35,837 bases of DNA from Hypsibius dujardini (taxonomy: Eukaryota > Tardigrada > Eutardigrada > Parachela > Hypsibiidae). The notes below the pieces were generated by a model that worked only from the letters and a program-made list of their open reading frames with translations, was not told the origin of the DNA and did not search any database. Below are positions 23,701-32,854 of the stretch, piece after piece. The DNA lies in contig LRSR01012868.1 in NCBI GenBank assembly GCA_001579985.1, forward strand, positions 1 to 35,837, given 5' to 3'. The position numbers and the translations under genes were made by a program. The stretch's first letter is position 1. Each line of letters begins with the position of its first letter.

Positions 23701-26700
23701 ACAGCCATAGGCCTTAACCATGTGGCCTATGGGAATTTATTCCATTATTCCATTGCTGTAGGGACAGTGTATGGGTGGCCACAGGCCTTAACCATGTGGC
23801 CTATGGGAATTTAGTCCATTATTCCACTGCTGTAGGGACAGTGTATGGGTGGCCATAGGCCTTAACCATGTGGCCTATGGGAAATTATTCCATTATTCCA
23901 CAAGTATCGGAGCTAGCCTAACATTTTAAAGGGCTTGTGCCAAAACTCGCCAGTAGTCTGAGGGTCCTGCTTTCGCGTTGTAAGGTCCCTAAACCAGTTC
24001 CTGCCTGCATGCGCGAGCCCAAACATTTGACGACATTGACTGTTTTGTCAGGCGGACGGACTGCGCTGGCGCATGAGTTTCCATTCATGGTTAGTTTGCA
24101 AAAGGACGGCGGTCACTTCTGCGGTTGTTCGATTCTGTCCGCCAAACACGTCATCACAGCAGCACACTGCTTGTGGGATACGAATGGGTAAGTTAATCTA
24201 GTCAAGTATGGATCTAACAAGGGAATTTTGCATCTCTGGAAGGTGAAATGTCCTACTTTTTTAATTTTGTTGTGTGCATATAACTGCATATATTTCAATC
24301 GAAAAAAAATACAGATGCCTCCTAACATTTAAAAAATAAATAAAAACCAGTATGCGGTGGTACATAGGGGCGCTCTCCATGTTACCGCATGCCGCGTGCA
24401 TTAATTGAGATGTTCGTTGACACGAGCGAATACACTGGCTTGTTTGCGGTCGTTACTAAATTACTGTAACCAAAACTTATCGCGCTGTTGTAGACAGATT
24501 TTTGGAGACATATTACCTTCACTGTTTTGGCATTAATCCCAAATTCACAATGAGACAAAATTGTCACTCGAGCCGATATCAGCTACAAGAGTCTTGTCCC
24601 TTTCTCGAAAGTGAAAATGATAAATAGAGTTTATTCATGCATTTTGCAGTATAAGTAAGTATGAAATTCCAGTATTAGTAAGCTGGAGCGCTCGAGAAAA
24701 ATTTCAAAACTGCGTATTGGAACAAATCAGACATGTCAGACCCAAGTTTATGAAGAAAAAACGCTCTTGATTACTTACAGTAAACGAAAAGCATGGACTT
24801 CAGTCCAGGAACCTACCCACAGAGAAGATTAAGAGAGCTCTCTCCCTCCATTACTGTGCATCACCTTATTTTTAACGGTACCGTACGTGATGCTTTCCTA
24901 TTCAGATTGAAAACCCATTTTTCAGAAAAAAAGGTCTGCACTTGCAAGAGGCTCGATTGAATATTTTTTTTAGCACCCATACATGTTTTTGAAAATTTTC
25001 CGTTCTTCGTAACAGGGATCGGATTGCAGCAAATGACATCAAGGTGGGCGTGGGCCTTCACGACAGGACCGTCAGTCGGCCCGCCAACCTGTTCTCCGTC
25101 AAGTTGGCCCGACCCCATTCCCACTACCGTGGGCGAGACACCACTTATGAGCATGACATTGCAGTGCTGACGTTGACGGAGCATATTCCCCGCGCCATGA
25201 GCGGCAGGTTGGCCAGTCGCATTACGCTGCCGCCTTCGAAAAGGATCAACCCCAAACCGGGCTCTGTCCTTCAGGCCGCAGGCTGGGGCCAGACCGTGGG
25301 CGGAGTGCAGGAATATGGACATGCAACGGAACGTCTGCAGGCGGCTAATTTGACCGTCATCAGCCTGCCGGAGTGTAGACGACGATTATTGGACGACAGT
25401 ATGCCGATAACGAAGATGTGTGTGGACAACACAATCACCACCTGCCAGGTATTTGCTTTTTTGATTCTTGTCTTTCACGGATGATGCTTAGGGATCATAC
25501 ACATATTACGTAATCAAAATATCTACATTTTTTATCCACCCACTCACCCTCGTTATACGACGTAATCATCCCAGCCTCTACCCACTCCCTGGATCGTAAT
25601 CACAACGTAATCAATGGTCGACCCACCCCCCTCCCCACATATACAAAAAAAATTAATTTTCGGGTTTCGTGACCAACCCTTCTCTTCGTAATCACTACGT
25701 AATCATAGGTCGAACCACCCAAAAAATCATAATCAAACGTAAGATTTTCGGGTACCACTCACCCACCCTCCCTTGATTACAAAATATGTGTAAGGCCCCT
25801 TACAAGGAATTTTCTCCACTCGCTCAGTCGAATTTATTTAATTTTGTTTGGTGTTTTCAATGCATTTTCATCAGCTATTTACGATTCCGTCGAGAAAATC
25901 TGCCAGAACCCACATCAACCAATAATAAAAATAAAAACTGCCATTTGATTGTACATAGAGGGCGCTTCTTATGTTACCCTATTACACACTGATTGATCGT
26001 TCAGTTCACTGAACACGCATCGAGCATAGAATCATCAGCAGAAAAAAACAAGACGGTAACTTCAATCATCAATTAATGCGTAATTCGGCAACATAAGAAG
26101 CGCCCTCCATATCTCACCAGAGGGCAGTTATATTTTTCTTTAGAAGAGATGTGGTTTTTGGCCAATTTTCTCAATGGAATCGTGAATATCTAATGAAAAT
26201 ACATTGATAACATTAAACAGAAATAGATAAACTCGACTCGGAGAGTGGAGTACATTTTATGTTAAACAGATAAAAATACTTTCAGTAATTCTCGCTTTCA
26301 CTTTGAATTTCTTTAACTCTTTATACACTTCTGTAAGTCCAATCTGAAATTTGAATACACTTGCAATTATTTGTCAATGTTACGAAAACACAAAGCAGAA
26401 AGGTTGAAAGCTCTATCAGTATTAATCTCGAAAGACCGTTGCTCAGCCCATCCCATTCTTGCCAGGTGACTGATCACCGAGGTAATTGGCGGTTAATCTA
26501 CCAATGACTTTTTACCCACTGAATCGCCATCGCAACGTTGAAAGTTGATGTGAATTTGGATCGTTTTCAGGGAGATAGCGGTGGGCCGCTCTTTCAGAAA
26601 CTGCCGGGCGGTCACTTTCGACTCGTGGGGATTACCAGTTACGGTGTTCAGAAGTAAGATTCCTACCACACAGTGTTTGACTCCTATTCATAATAGTGAT

Positions 26701-26817
26701 GACAATTATGACCGCGTACTGATTTGAAGGTGCACACAGAAGGGAAAATCGAGCGTTTTTACAAGGGTTTCTCAATACCTGGAATGGATACGGCGCAGCA
26801 TGATACACCGAGACTAG
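14359..26817 (+). CDS. S1A serine protease zymogen, gene C (complete, 317 aa; 9.4-kb intron)
   Basis: Exons 14359-14418, 14515-14668, 24052-24187, 25016-25448, 26571-26653 and 26730-26817 sum to 954 nt. Phases are 0-1-2-0-2; only the first differs from the paralogs. The signal peptide is MKIGLHGCMLLVVMLMALG. An acidic propeptide (EEDIDEYE) ends at A69, and the predicted mature N-terminus is I70 (ELA|IVGGRTALAHEFPF), where IV and the second Gly fit only when exon 2 joins exon 3 across the long intron. The triad is H110, D164 and S264 ([10 protein letters not shown]). Residues 189/190 are Thr-Thr, 216 Gly and 226 Ser. An extra Cys appears in HFCGCSIL near His57. The long intron is full of transposons and minisatellites. 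The first intron has a weak acceptor, so exon 1 is less certain than exons 3-6. Confidence 0.8.
14833..15921. mobile_element. non-autonomous DNA transposon with about 55-bp TIRs
   Basis: The left end (14833 on: GACCCCTCGTGGTAGGGCCA, then GGGCAAAATGCATTTATTTAAA) matches the reverse complement of the right end (15921 back: GACCCTCATGGTAGGGCCAA, then GGCAAAATACATATTTGTCAAA). The element is about 1.09 kb with no transposase-like frame. A fragment of the same end occurs at 6080-6116. It lies in gene C intron 2. Confidence 0.65.
15120..15175 (+). repeat. 15-bp tandem repeat
   Basis: About four copies of CAGTTACACGTTACT with small variations (ACACG or CTCG), inside the 14833-15921 element. Confidence 0.85.
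16015..16800 (+). repeat. 74-bp minisatellite array, forward orientation
   Basis: About eleven units, degenerate at both edges. The full unit is 74 bp (for example, start to start 16420 to 16494), and a shorter variant of about 63 bp lacks the CACCCATACACT part. Each unit contains GGAATAATGGAATAA and CCATAGGC ... GCCTATGG, an 8-bp inverted pair with a short loop. The same repeat occurs reversed at 23508-23903. It lies in gene C intron 2. Confidence 0.95.
17144..18556. mobile_element. hAT-like non-autonomous transposon with 8-bp target duplication
   Basis: The left end CAAGGGATCGCTCGACTTAC and the reverse complement of the right end (AAGGGATCGCTCGAATTACA) match as inverted repeats, 26 of 29 bases over the aligned part. 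The 8-mer GGCCAGAC stands directly outside both ends (17136-17143 and 18557-18564). TIRs starting CA and an 8-bp duplication fit the hAT superfamily. The 1.4-kb interior has no transposase-like frame and holds a microsatellite. Confidence 0.7.
17701..17806 (+). repeat. GATT/GGAT tetranucleotide microsatellite
   Basis: Repeated GATT units with a few interruptions end in GGAT repeats. It lies inside the hAT-like element. Confidence 0.95.
18557..19865. other. intron DNA, no gene seen
   Basis: Part of gene C intron 2. AT-rich, with a GC-rich patch near 19385-19435 (CCCCGCCCCGCCCC). Nothing coding is supported. Confidence 0.4.
19866..20709. mobile_element. fold-back element with about 110-bp imperfect TIRs
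   Basis: The left arm (19866 to about 19975: GAGTTAGGTA, AAGATCATGGGA, GAATTGCTTCCCTTTTGCTG) recurs as the reverse complement at about 20600-20709 (GAGTTAGGTA, AAGATCATGGGA, GAATTGCTTCCCTTTTGCTG). The total is about 845 bp. No transposase frame was recognised. It lies in gene C intron 2. Confidence 0.7.
20820..21540 (+). repeat. degenerate TCCG/TCTG/TTCG tetranucleotide tract
   Basis: About 720 bp of pyrimidine-rich sequence with a four-base rhythm (GTCCGTCTGTCCGTTCATTC and relatives). Long open frames rich in Ser, Pro, Val, Cys and Arg in several frames are by-products of the repeat. Confidence 0.75.
21613..22207 (-). CDS. candidate exons of an unrecognised protein
   Basis: On the minus strand, an acceptor near 22207 (TATGTCTAG) opens a frame containing ILYDDPIPYASKEIHQLWC. 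A shifted frame downstream contains LNCFPNGQVNWRG. A second acceptor-like CGAATAG near 21780 opens a frame with NGVIGGWSPVQTG and TWHRSGVRIANPV, ending SLNI. The cysteine spacing and composition look like secreted-domain exons, but frames and junctions do not join cleanly. The exons lie antisense inside gene C intron 2. It could be a nested gene, a decayed gene or chance. Confidence 0.2.
22690..23507. repeat. GTCCG-rich diverged repeat tract
   Basis: Recurrent GTCCG/CGGAC words on both strands (CAGTCCGAAAAG, GCCGTCCGG, CAGTCCGAATGC, GCGGACTTCC) suggest an old, diverged simple repeat or a repeat-rich element. The 117-codon minus frame at 22780-23133 has no recognisable domain and I do not call it a gene. 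Confidence 0.35.
23508..23903 (-). repeat. 74-bp minisatellite array, reverse orientation
   Basis: Five to six units whose reverse complement matches the 16015-16800 array, including the full and short variants (CCACTGCTGTAGGGACAGTG, then TATGGGTGGCC). It ends about 150 bp before gene C exon 3. Confidence 0.95.
24337..24392. mobile_element. partial copy of the 25.9-kb MITE
   Basis: AATAAATAAAAACC, then TACATAGGGGCGCTC, then CATGTTACCGC parallels the left end of the 25936-26130 element. It lies in gene C intron 3. Confidence 0.45.
25491..25799. mobile_element. MITE with TTA target duplication (Harbinger-like)
   Basis: The left end GGGATCATACACATATTACG and the reverse-complemented right end GGGGCCTTACACATATTTTG continue into GTAATCA; 21 of 26 bases match. 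TTA flanks both sides (25488-25490 and 25800-25802). The GG start and 3-bp TTA duplication fit PIF/Harbinger-type MITEs. The interior repeats ACGTAATCA and GGTCGACCCACCC words. It lies in gene C intron 4. Confidence 0.65.
25936..26130. mobile_element. short MITE with about 50-bp TIRs
   Basis: The left arm contains AGGGCGCTTCTTATGTTACC and the right arm its near reverse complement (ACATAAGAAGCGCCCTCC), with ACTGCC at both outer edges. About 195 bp. It lies in gene C intron 4, 130 bp after the previous MITE. Confidence 0.7.
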
Positions 26818-26989
26818 TCTAACTTGGGGAGTTATTCAGGTGCCGAATTCAGACTCACTTGCACATGTTGATTGATAATATACCTGTCATTTCATTCGGT
26901 TGATTGTTGATTAATACCGTCATCTTGTTTGTTGTGTTGTGTCGCGTCTTATAGCATTTAGTTAAGTTTATTTTGTTTGTCAAACAAAT

Positions 26990-27115
26990 ATGTCGGGCAT
27001 CAACCCAATGAATGTTTCTCATTTGCTTATCACCAGTACTCTAGCTATTACACACTGGAAAGAGGAAATTACGGATGCCAATAAAGAACTCAAGCGACAA
27101 CTCCGTAGTAAATAA
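26990..27115 (+). CDS. small open frame, 41 codons, unproven
   Basis: An ATG in a fair context (CAAATATGTCG) opens 41 codons. The second half is charged and helical (HWKEEITDANKELKRQLRSK). It ends 21 bp before the transposon at 27137. It may be the start of a gene interrupted by that insertion, or chance. I do not recognise it. Confidence 0.15.
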   Translation: MSGINPMNVSHLLITSTLAITHWKEEITDANKELKRQLRSK

Positions 27116-27136
27116 TTTTTTTATTAATTACCGTTT

Positions 27137-27878
27137 AAGGCGCTGTTTTAGTTTGTAAGGCCGATTGGATGAGACGTGAGATGAGATGTTGGAAGACAAG
27201 CTTGGTTTACAACGCGCGATCTCATCCAGGCTGCACAGCTTGCACATGCAAATTTCTAACGTTGTTTGGCGTAATTACTATAGACCGAAGACGTGAGATC
27301 TCACTTTTCCGCTGTTTTCTCTTTTGAAATAAAAAATTCCTGTATATTCCGTGGCCTTCCAAATTCTCTCGGATTTCGTCCCAAAGATCTTCCTTCTGTT
27401 GGCCACCTTTGCTGTAGCCTTTGAGACATGAATTCCACAGATGTAGTTGCGTTCGCACCTCATCAATGTTTTGTCATCCGTCTTTTACTTCGTCGCTCCA
27501 CGTCTGCCCACCATCGTGCAGGAACACAAAATCGAAAGCTGGAAAGATGTGCTTTTTTCAAAAAAATATTACGGGAAAAAGTGACTTTAAAATCTGCAGA
27601 AAAATGACAAGACGAAAGATTTTTCAGGGAAGCCTTGAATGGAAAGGGAACTTGCGCGCCCAAAATCCAACTTGAGATGCAAGAAAAATCGCTCGCCGAG
27701 CGATTTGGAAAAAATTGCACATGAGATCGCATTTGAAATCTCACGCGCGATTTTACGACCCTGTTTATAGTGCGTGAGGTTACAAATATTGGACGAGCCG
27801 TTTATAGTCGTGAGATTGTACGTTGAATGAGAGGTTTTCGTCTCATGAGAGGACTTCTTACAAATTATAAACAGGCCT
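27137..27878 (-). mobile_element. transposon remnant carrying a MADF/Myb-SANT-like domain
   Basis: The ends pair as imperfect inverted repeats (AAGGCGCTGTTTTAGTTTGT at 27137 versus AAGGCCTGTTTATAATTTGT read back from 27878, each followed by GATGAGACG or CATGAGACG). Between them, minus strand about 27510-27330, one frame reads GGQTWSDEVKDG, a stop, then DEVRTQLHLWNSCLKGYSK and QKEDLWDEIRENLEG. The W-x-DE start, LW pair and WDEI motif are typical of MADF/Myb-SANT DNA-binding domains, which Harbinger-type elements often carry. The in-frame stop suggests decay. Confidence 0.45.
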
Positions 27879-28267
27879 TTCTGTGCTTGATTTGCGTTTC
27901 TTTTGCTTATTTTTAACATTTCGTTTGTAGGTTGCACTGAAAACAGCTTGCGGAGCAGTGATACGAAATTCATTGAATACGAGGAGTAGACGAGAGCGTT
28001 CTTGCAGAAGCGGATTTGAATGATTGCTGTTATTTGACAGGAGCACGTCGTTCCAGTTACAATCAATCAATCAGTCATCCTCAATCCTTAACCATTGCGT
28101 CGTTGCATAGTCAGATAACAGCCAAACTGTTTGTAACCGAATAATAACAATGCGATTTCAATGAGTGAGTACCATTTCTGGTTATGAATTTGATTTGTTA
28201 AAAAAATAAGTGCCAGAAATGCTTGACTGTGTTGATCAAGGACGGCGCCATTTCTCCTGTCGACTGA

Positions 28268-31200
28268 TCAAACCCAACCGAAAAGCTTGGTGACATTTCC
28301 GGTGGGATTAGTATTCGAACGGCACTTCTTGGACCAACGAACACCATTTGAACACGAGCGACAGAAGGTCCCGTTTGTCGTTGCGTTTGTGCAATTGATT
28401 CGACTGTTTGTCGTCTGTCGTTCGAGCAAGGCCTGGCGACTGGCGGCGAGCGCTTTCTTTATCCACGGAAGAAAATGCGACACCTTTGTGAACACGTTGG
28501 CTCCGTTCTTAGCCTGGCATCTGCAAAGCACACAAAACACGTTTAGTAAACATTGAACTGAATTGAGAGAAATATATGTGTCGGGTGGACCGGGCGAAAA
28601 TCAGCTTTCAGCTCCGCCGTTTAGTATTCAAATATAAGAACGCGGAATAACAGTCCAATTGTATCAGCGAAAAAAGGAAGAATAACATTGCGATGAATAA
28701 GTACAGTATTCGGCGCAGTTATTAATTCTTAAATGATTTTGATTGAATCTACTTGGACAAATTTATTTTTTTAGAGGTATTTCAAAGGTGTGGTCTAAGC
28801 AGCCAATTATTAATCACTGCAAAAAAACATGAGTCTCAGTCTCACAATAAATTAATACTGCGTAAAATATTTTATTTCAACCTGAATTTTCCAGGCATAT
28901 ATTTTGGAAGCTTCGAACTTTGAAGAAACTTAATCCTAGTAACAAAATGCTTGACAGGCTGCATCTCCGTCACTTTGAGGCTGAATATAATCTTTTTAAA
29001 TCACAGTTTGGATTTAATTAATTAAAAACAGGCTAGTATCAGCAAAAGTCAAATGTTTTGCGCTGAATAATTCATAGAATTATGCGGTTCTTATAAATAC
29101 AAACGCGTTAGAAGAACGTGCAATCTTTTATTTTTCAAATTAGATTCATTGTGTCATCAGAGTCTTGCTTTTTGGGTGAAGCTTGAGCTTTCTTTCCATT
29201 TGTGCGTTTTCTGTCGTGAGCAAGGTTAAATAGGCGCATTTTTGGACTGTGAACTTACGCTCCAAATACATAGCTCCCAAGCCCGACTATTTCGTATTCG
29301 CCCGATGAGCGTTGTCGAAAAAGAGGTCCTCCACTGTCACCCTAAACATCACACAAACCATATGAAATGTCCGCGTCTACACATTTCTGTTTTGCTTCTT
29401 CAAGTTACGCAATATACCGAGCACATGGCAGTTCGTCCACTGTCTATGCAAATCTTGGAGCCAGCGAGCTTCTCCCCGATCCGACTGGAGCATTCTTTGG
29501 CAGATATCACCTTCGCTAGTGCTCCCTGCAGCAGAAGTGGCGTCTCGTTTATGTAACCGGGTATATCATTTCTGGTCACGCCCCAGCCGACCATACGGAA
29601 GGGAGCAGTTGAGTCATTATGGTAATCCTCGTTAATGGTCCGTGGGAGTTTAATGATTCCCGCTTTGATTGCAGGCCGGCTGGTAATGGGCGTGGCTAAC
29701 GTCAGCAATGCGATGTCGTTGTCGTATGACCGCAGCTCACCGCCGTAGTTTTTGTGCACGTGGTTGAGCTTGACCTTGAAAAAGTGGTCGCTGTTGTTGG
29801 TGTTTCGGTTGTGAAGGCCCACTCCCACAATCATGTCCGTCGTGTTCAATCTGTCCACATAAAGGCGTCTGTTTAACGGGTTCGCTATAGCTAGGGATAA
29901 CTAAACTAAAACATAACAACATTTTTAAGTGAACTATTCCTGATTTTAGTTTGTTGTTTGACTGAAAATCAAACCAAAAGATTCATTTACCAAAAAAATT
30001 ATCGACAAAAATAAACAAAAGATTAGAACGAGTCAATTAATTTCGACTTCACTCATAGTTTTAGCTACTAAAGGAGATTAAAAAAACTAATTCGTTAATT
30101 ACTTCTAGAAAATTGAGTCCCCCCCATACGTTTCGACCGTGACCGGCCCTTGCTTGGCTGTTAGGCCTTACCTTTCCACGCAAGCAAAAGTAGTTAGAAC
30201 GTGAATGGACGATATCAGGACACCGCTGCACAAGTGGAATTGGTCCTTGCACCGAAGGCTTACTACAAATCGGTATTTATGCGGGGCGACAGGGGCGCCA
30301 CCTACAAACAACCAACACGTTACGTTAGCATGCGTCAATTCAGCCGCATGTCATAGCTGGTCAAGTCACACCCTCCTGATGATTTGGGGCGGTACGGGAT
30401 CACCTTAAAAAACCGTGTTCTTCATTTAATCACAAATTTGACGATTTTATCCTGAACGAAATGTTAAGCGCTATTGCTGAAGAAAAGAAACAGGAGGCAG
30501 AGCGTACGAGAACAGTTTTTTTCACGCTCATATGGTTTTTCAACTTTTACCGAATTTCTCGTATCTCAGTGGTGGCACTCCATTCTCTTTATTTTTTAAC
30601 AAAACTAACAACACTCCATTGCCTGTTGCAGTCCTTCATAAATAAATTGTGATATCGGGGATAAAGTGTGCGTGCGCTCGGGTTACTGCTCTCGAAGTTT
30701 GGATAGTTCTAGATTAAGTCTCATTTGCAGTAGGAATGGCAAGATTTAAACAATTAGTTGTAAAAGAAATAGGGATTTGGTCAAGTAAATATTAATTACT
30801 GATTGTTTGCAACTTAAATTCTTTCAATGACCGAATTTGTAGAAACGTTCCTACTTTTTATTCAAAATTAGCTAGCTATTTTTTATCTGTCTTCATTTAG
30901 ATGTGTAGTAACTTTAAGCTTAGTGTTCTTAGTCACCAATAAAACTTATACTGAACGATCAGTTACAAAACGTTTTAGTCTACTTTCAGTAAAAAAGTAA
31001 GTTCAGGAAGTTTGTTTTTTAGTTAACGTTATTTTTGCCACTCCTTTAATTTACGAGCATTCTTATGAGCATTCTTAGTGAGCAGGAAATTAGTGAAGGG
31101 CGGTAGAAGAAACATTTGTGACACTGTACACACTGCCCACAGTTATCAAAGTAGATTAAAGTGTGATTTTGGATATGTCATTTTCTTTTGGCAGAAATGG

Positions 31201-31494
31201 AACAGCTCTTACCGATGACCGCATGTGTTGGTCCGACTGCGTTGCCAACGGGGATCGACGGTTCAACCGGGCCACGGACAACCAATACTTCCTCGTCATC
31301 ATCTAAGGTGGCGTTATTAAGCTCGATGTCATCTCCAGTCTGTGCAGACTCCTCGCACAAAAGGACTGCATCAAAAGCATGTGAACAAATATAGTAAATA
31401 AAGCGACAAAATTAATTGACCCATACGAGTACTGAACATTACCATGGGCAGTGAAGAGACACACCAAAACCACAACAATCCATGTGGACAGCAT
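28268..31494 (-). CDS. serine protease homolog with catalytic His replaced (SPH, complete, 367 aa)
   Basis: Exons 31494-31443, 31365-31213, 30301-30172, 29850-29418, 29341-29259 and 28520-28268 sum to 1104 nt; phases 1-1-2-0-2 match the active paralogs. The signal peptide is MLSTWIVVVLVCLFTAH. The acidic propeptide ends at A66 and the mature start is V67 (THA|VIGGAPVAPHKYRF). Where the paralogs have VLTAAHC, this protein has VLTTFAC (A108), so the catalytic histidine is absent. Asp102 (D157, YDNDIALLTL) and Ser195 (S259, GDSGGPLF) remain. Residue 189 is Ala and 216 Val. A C-terminal extension of about 55 residues follows the last helix, with four Cys and several N-x-T sequons (NCT, NAT, NGT, NVT). 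Every frame and splice site is intact, so it looks like a maintained pseudoenzyme, such as a binding decoy or cofactor, and not a dead gene. Confidence 0.85.
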
Positions 31495-32513
31495 GACAGC
31501 TATCCAAAAGAAAACGGAATTCAACAGGAATTGCGCGAACACCTTACTTCGTAACAGGAAAAGAGAGAAAGAACGCCCAATGTACTGCAAATTATTTTGA
31601 GGCAGATTGTGAGTCTAATTGTGATACGATTTACACACATCTATATTGCATTGTACGTGGTTTGGTACAGTCCGTTCATGATGTGCATTTCCGCCTAAAT
31701 TGCAACGAGTACAGATTGACGAGACAGCATTTCCGTTTCTCACAGTCTTGTGTCGTCGGATTCTTGCTCGAACGTCAGTTGATTTAGATCACGTAGCTCC
31801 ATGTTACGCGAGACACTGCGCCGCACAAACGAACCCTGGACGCATGTTTTTCTCACATGTTATCGCGCGCTGTACAAACAGCTTCTCTCTCTGTTTGAAA
31901 GCGCGATGTTCTCCACGGGCGCGCGTTCTGTCCGCTTTTGGACGAGATCTGATCCTCTTGGACTTGCTGAAATTAGTTCTTTGACGATACGGTTTAAATC
32001 AAAAATTTTATCTGCCAGCCCATTGTAAGCCCTAAAAAATGTATCGATGAAGAAAGCGTAAGAAATGTAATATAAAAATCTGAATTGGTGAGCATCAAAA
32101 AAGGATCGGCAATGATGAAGCCGAACGACTCACGGCACACATATTCACTGGCGGATTGAGGTCAGTTTGGGGGAAAACAAGCATTGGGGGGGGGGACAAG
32201 TCTTCATTTGAAGGTATAAGTAAAAATTAATTCAGGGGCGGAACAACGACTCATTCGGCCCAACGCGGTCAGTCGACCAATGCTCTGCATTAATCACCAT
32301 GGTCATTGCATAAGGACTTCAAAAGTGTTCTGAGGATCAGAGTAGCGAAGAGCGTGTATTATCTCCCAAAAAACTGTGAGGCATGCAAATAAGTTGGGAC
32401 TCATCGCAGGAGTTTGGAATGGTCACTAGCTTCATCATAGCCTTCGTGCGTCTACTTTTGCCATGAGCATTCGATGGTGTACATGTAAATTGAACGGTAT
32501 GTTCTTTTCTCCG
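31495..32513. other. upstream region of SPH, no other gene seen
   Basis: It contains the SPH promoter (minus strand). I searched the plus strand for a His57 or Asp102 exon that would complete the fragment at 32514 and saw none. Long open frames at 31700-32028 show no domain. Confidence 0.35.
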
Positions 32514-32854
32514 GGCAACAGTAGGGGTCCCCTTTTTCGACAAATTTCATCTGGGAACTACCAGTCACTGGGCGTGGCAAGCTACGTTGTGGGATTGTAA
32601 GTGAAAATTATTTATGACCTGATTGGTATAGAAATATTGGGTCACTTAGAGCTTTAGAAAACCTTTTCTTCTTGTCTTTCTTCAGCTGCTGGCAACAAGG
32701 CTCGGCGAACGTCTGGATAAGAGTGTCTCACTACGTCAACTGGGTAAAATCTGCTCTTCGTTCTGATGATGGGCGGGGTTCGTCCCCTGGATCGTCATAC
32801 TGTCGAACCACGTTAGACGATGTGGAGGTTTTCTCATTTTGTTTTTCAAAATGA
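32514..32854 (+). pseudogene. decayed 3' end of an S1A protease (Ser195 and C-terminal exons)
   Basis: An 83-nt block (32514-32596) is the exact length of the family's Ser195 exon and reads GNSRGPLFRQISSGNYQSLG, so GDSGGP has become GNSRGP (D194N, G196R). The acceptor in front is TTCTCCG instead of a CAG, so this exon could not be spliced in. The donor (GTAAGT) and next acceptor (TTCTTCAG) are intact, and the last exon (32686-32854) reads CWQQGSANVWIRVSHYVNWV with a long tail like that of SPH. No upstream exons were found. It looks like a partial duplication of an SPH/gene B-like gene. Confidence 0.8.

Noticed and set aside
16015-23903. CRISPR-like arrays
   Set aside because: The repeats are contiguous 63-74-bp minisatellites without unique spacers, in a eukaryotic intron.
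23937-24051. In-frame upstream Met (MPKLASSLRVLL) as the start of gene C exon 3
   Set aside because: A splice acceptor at 24050-24051 matches the position and phase of all paralogs, and the upstream part has no proper signal peptide or activation site.
26653-32686. Joining gene C exon 5 to the last exon at 32686, with SPH nested in the intron
   Set aside because: A correct-phase 88-nt last exon (KCTQKGKSSVFTRVSQYLEW) exists at 26730-26817, and the 32686 exon has its own degenerate partner at 32514.
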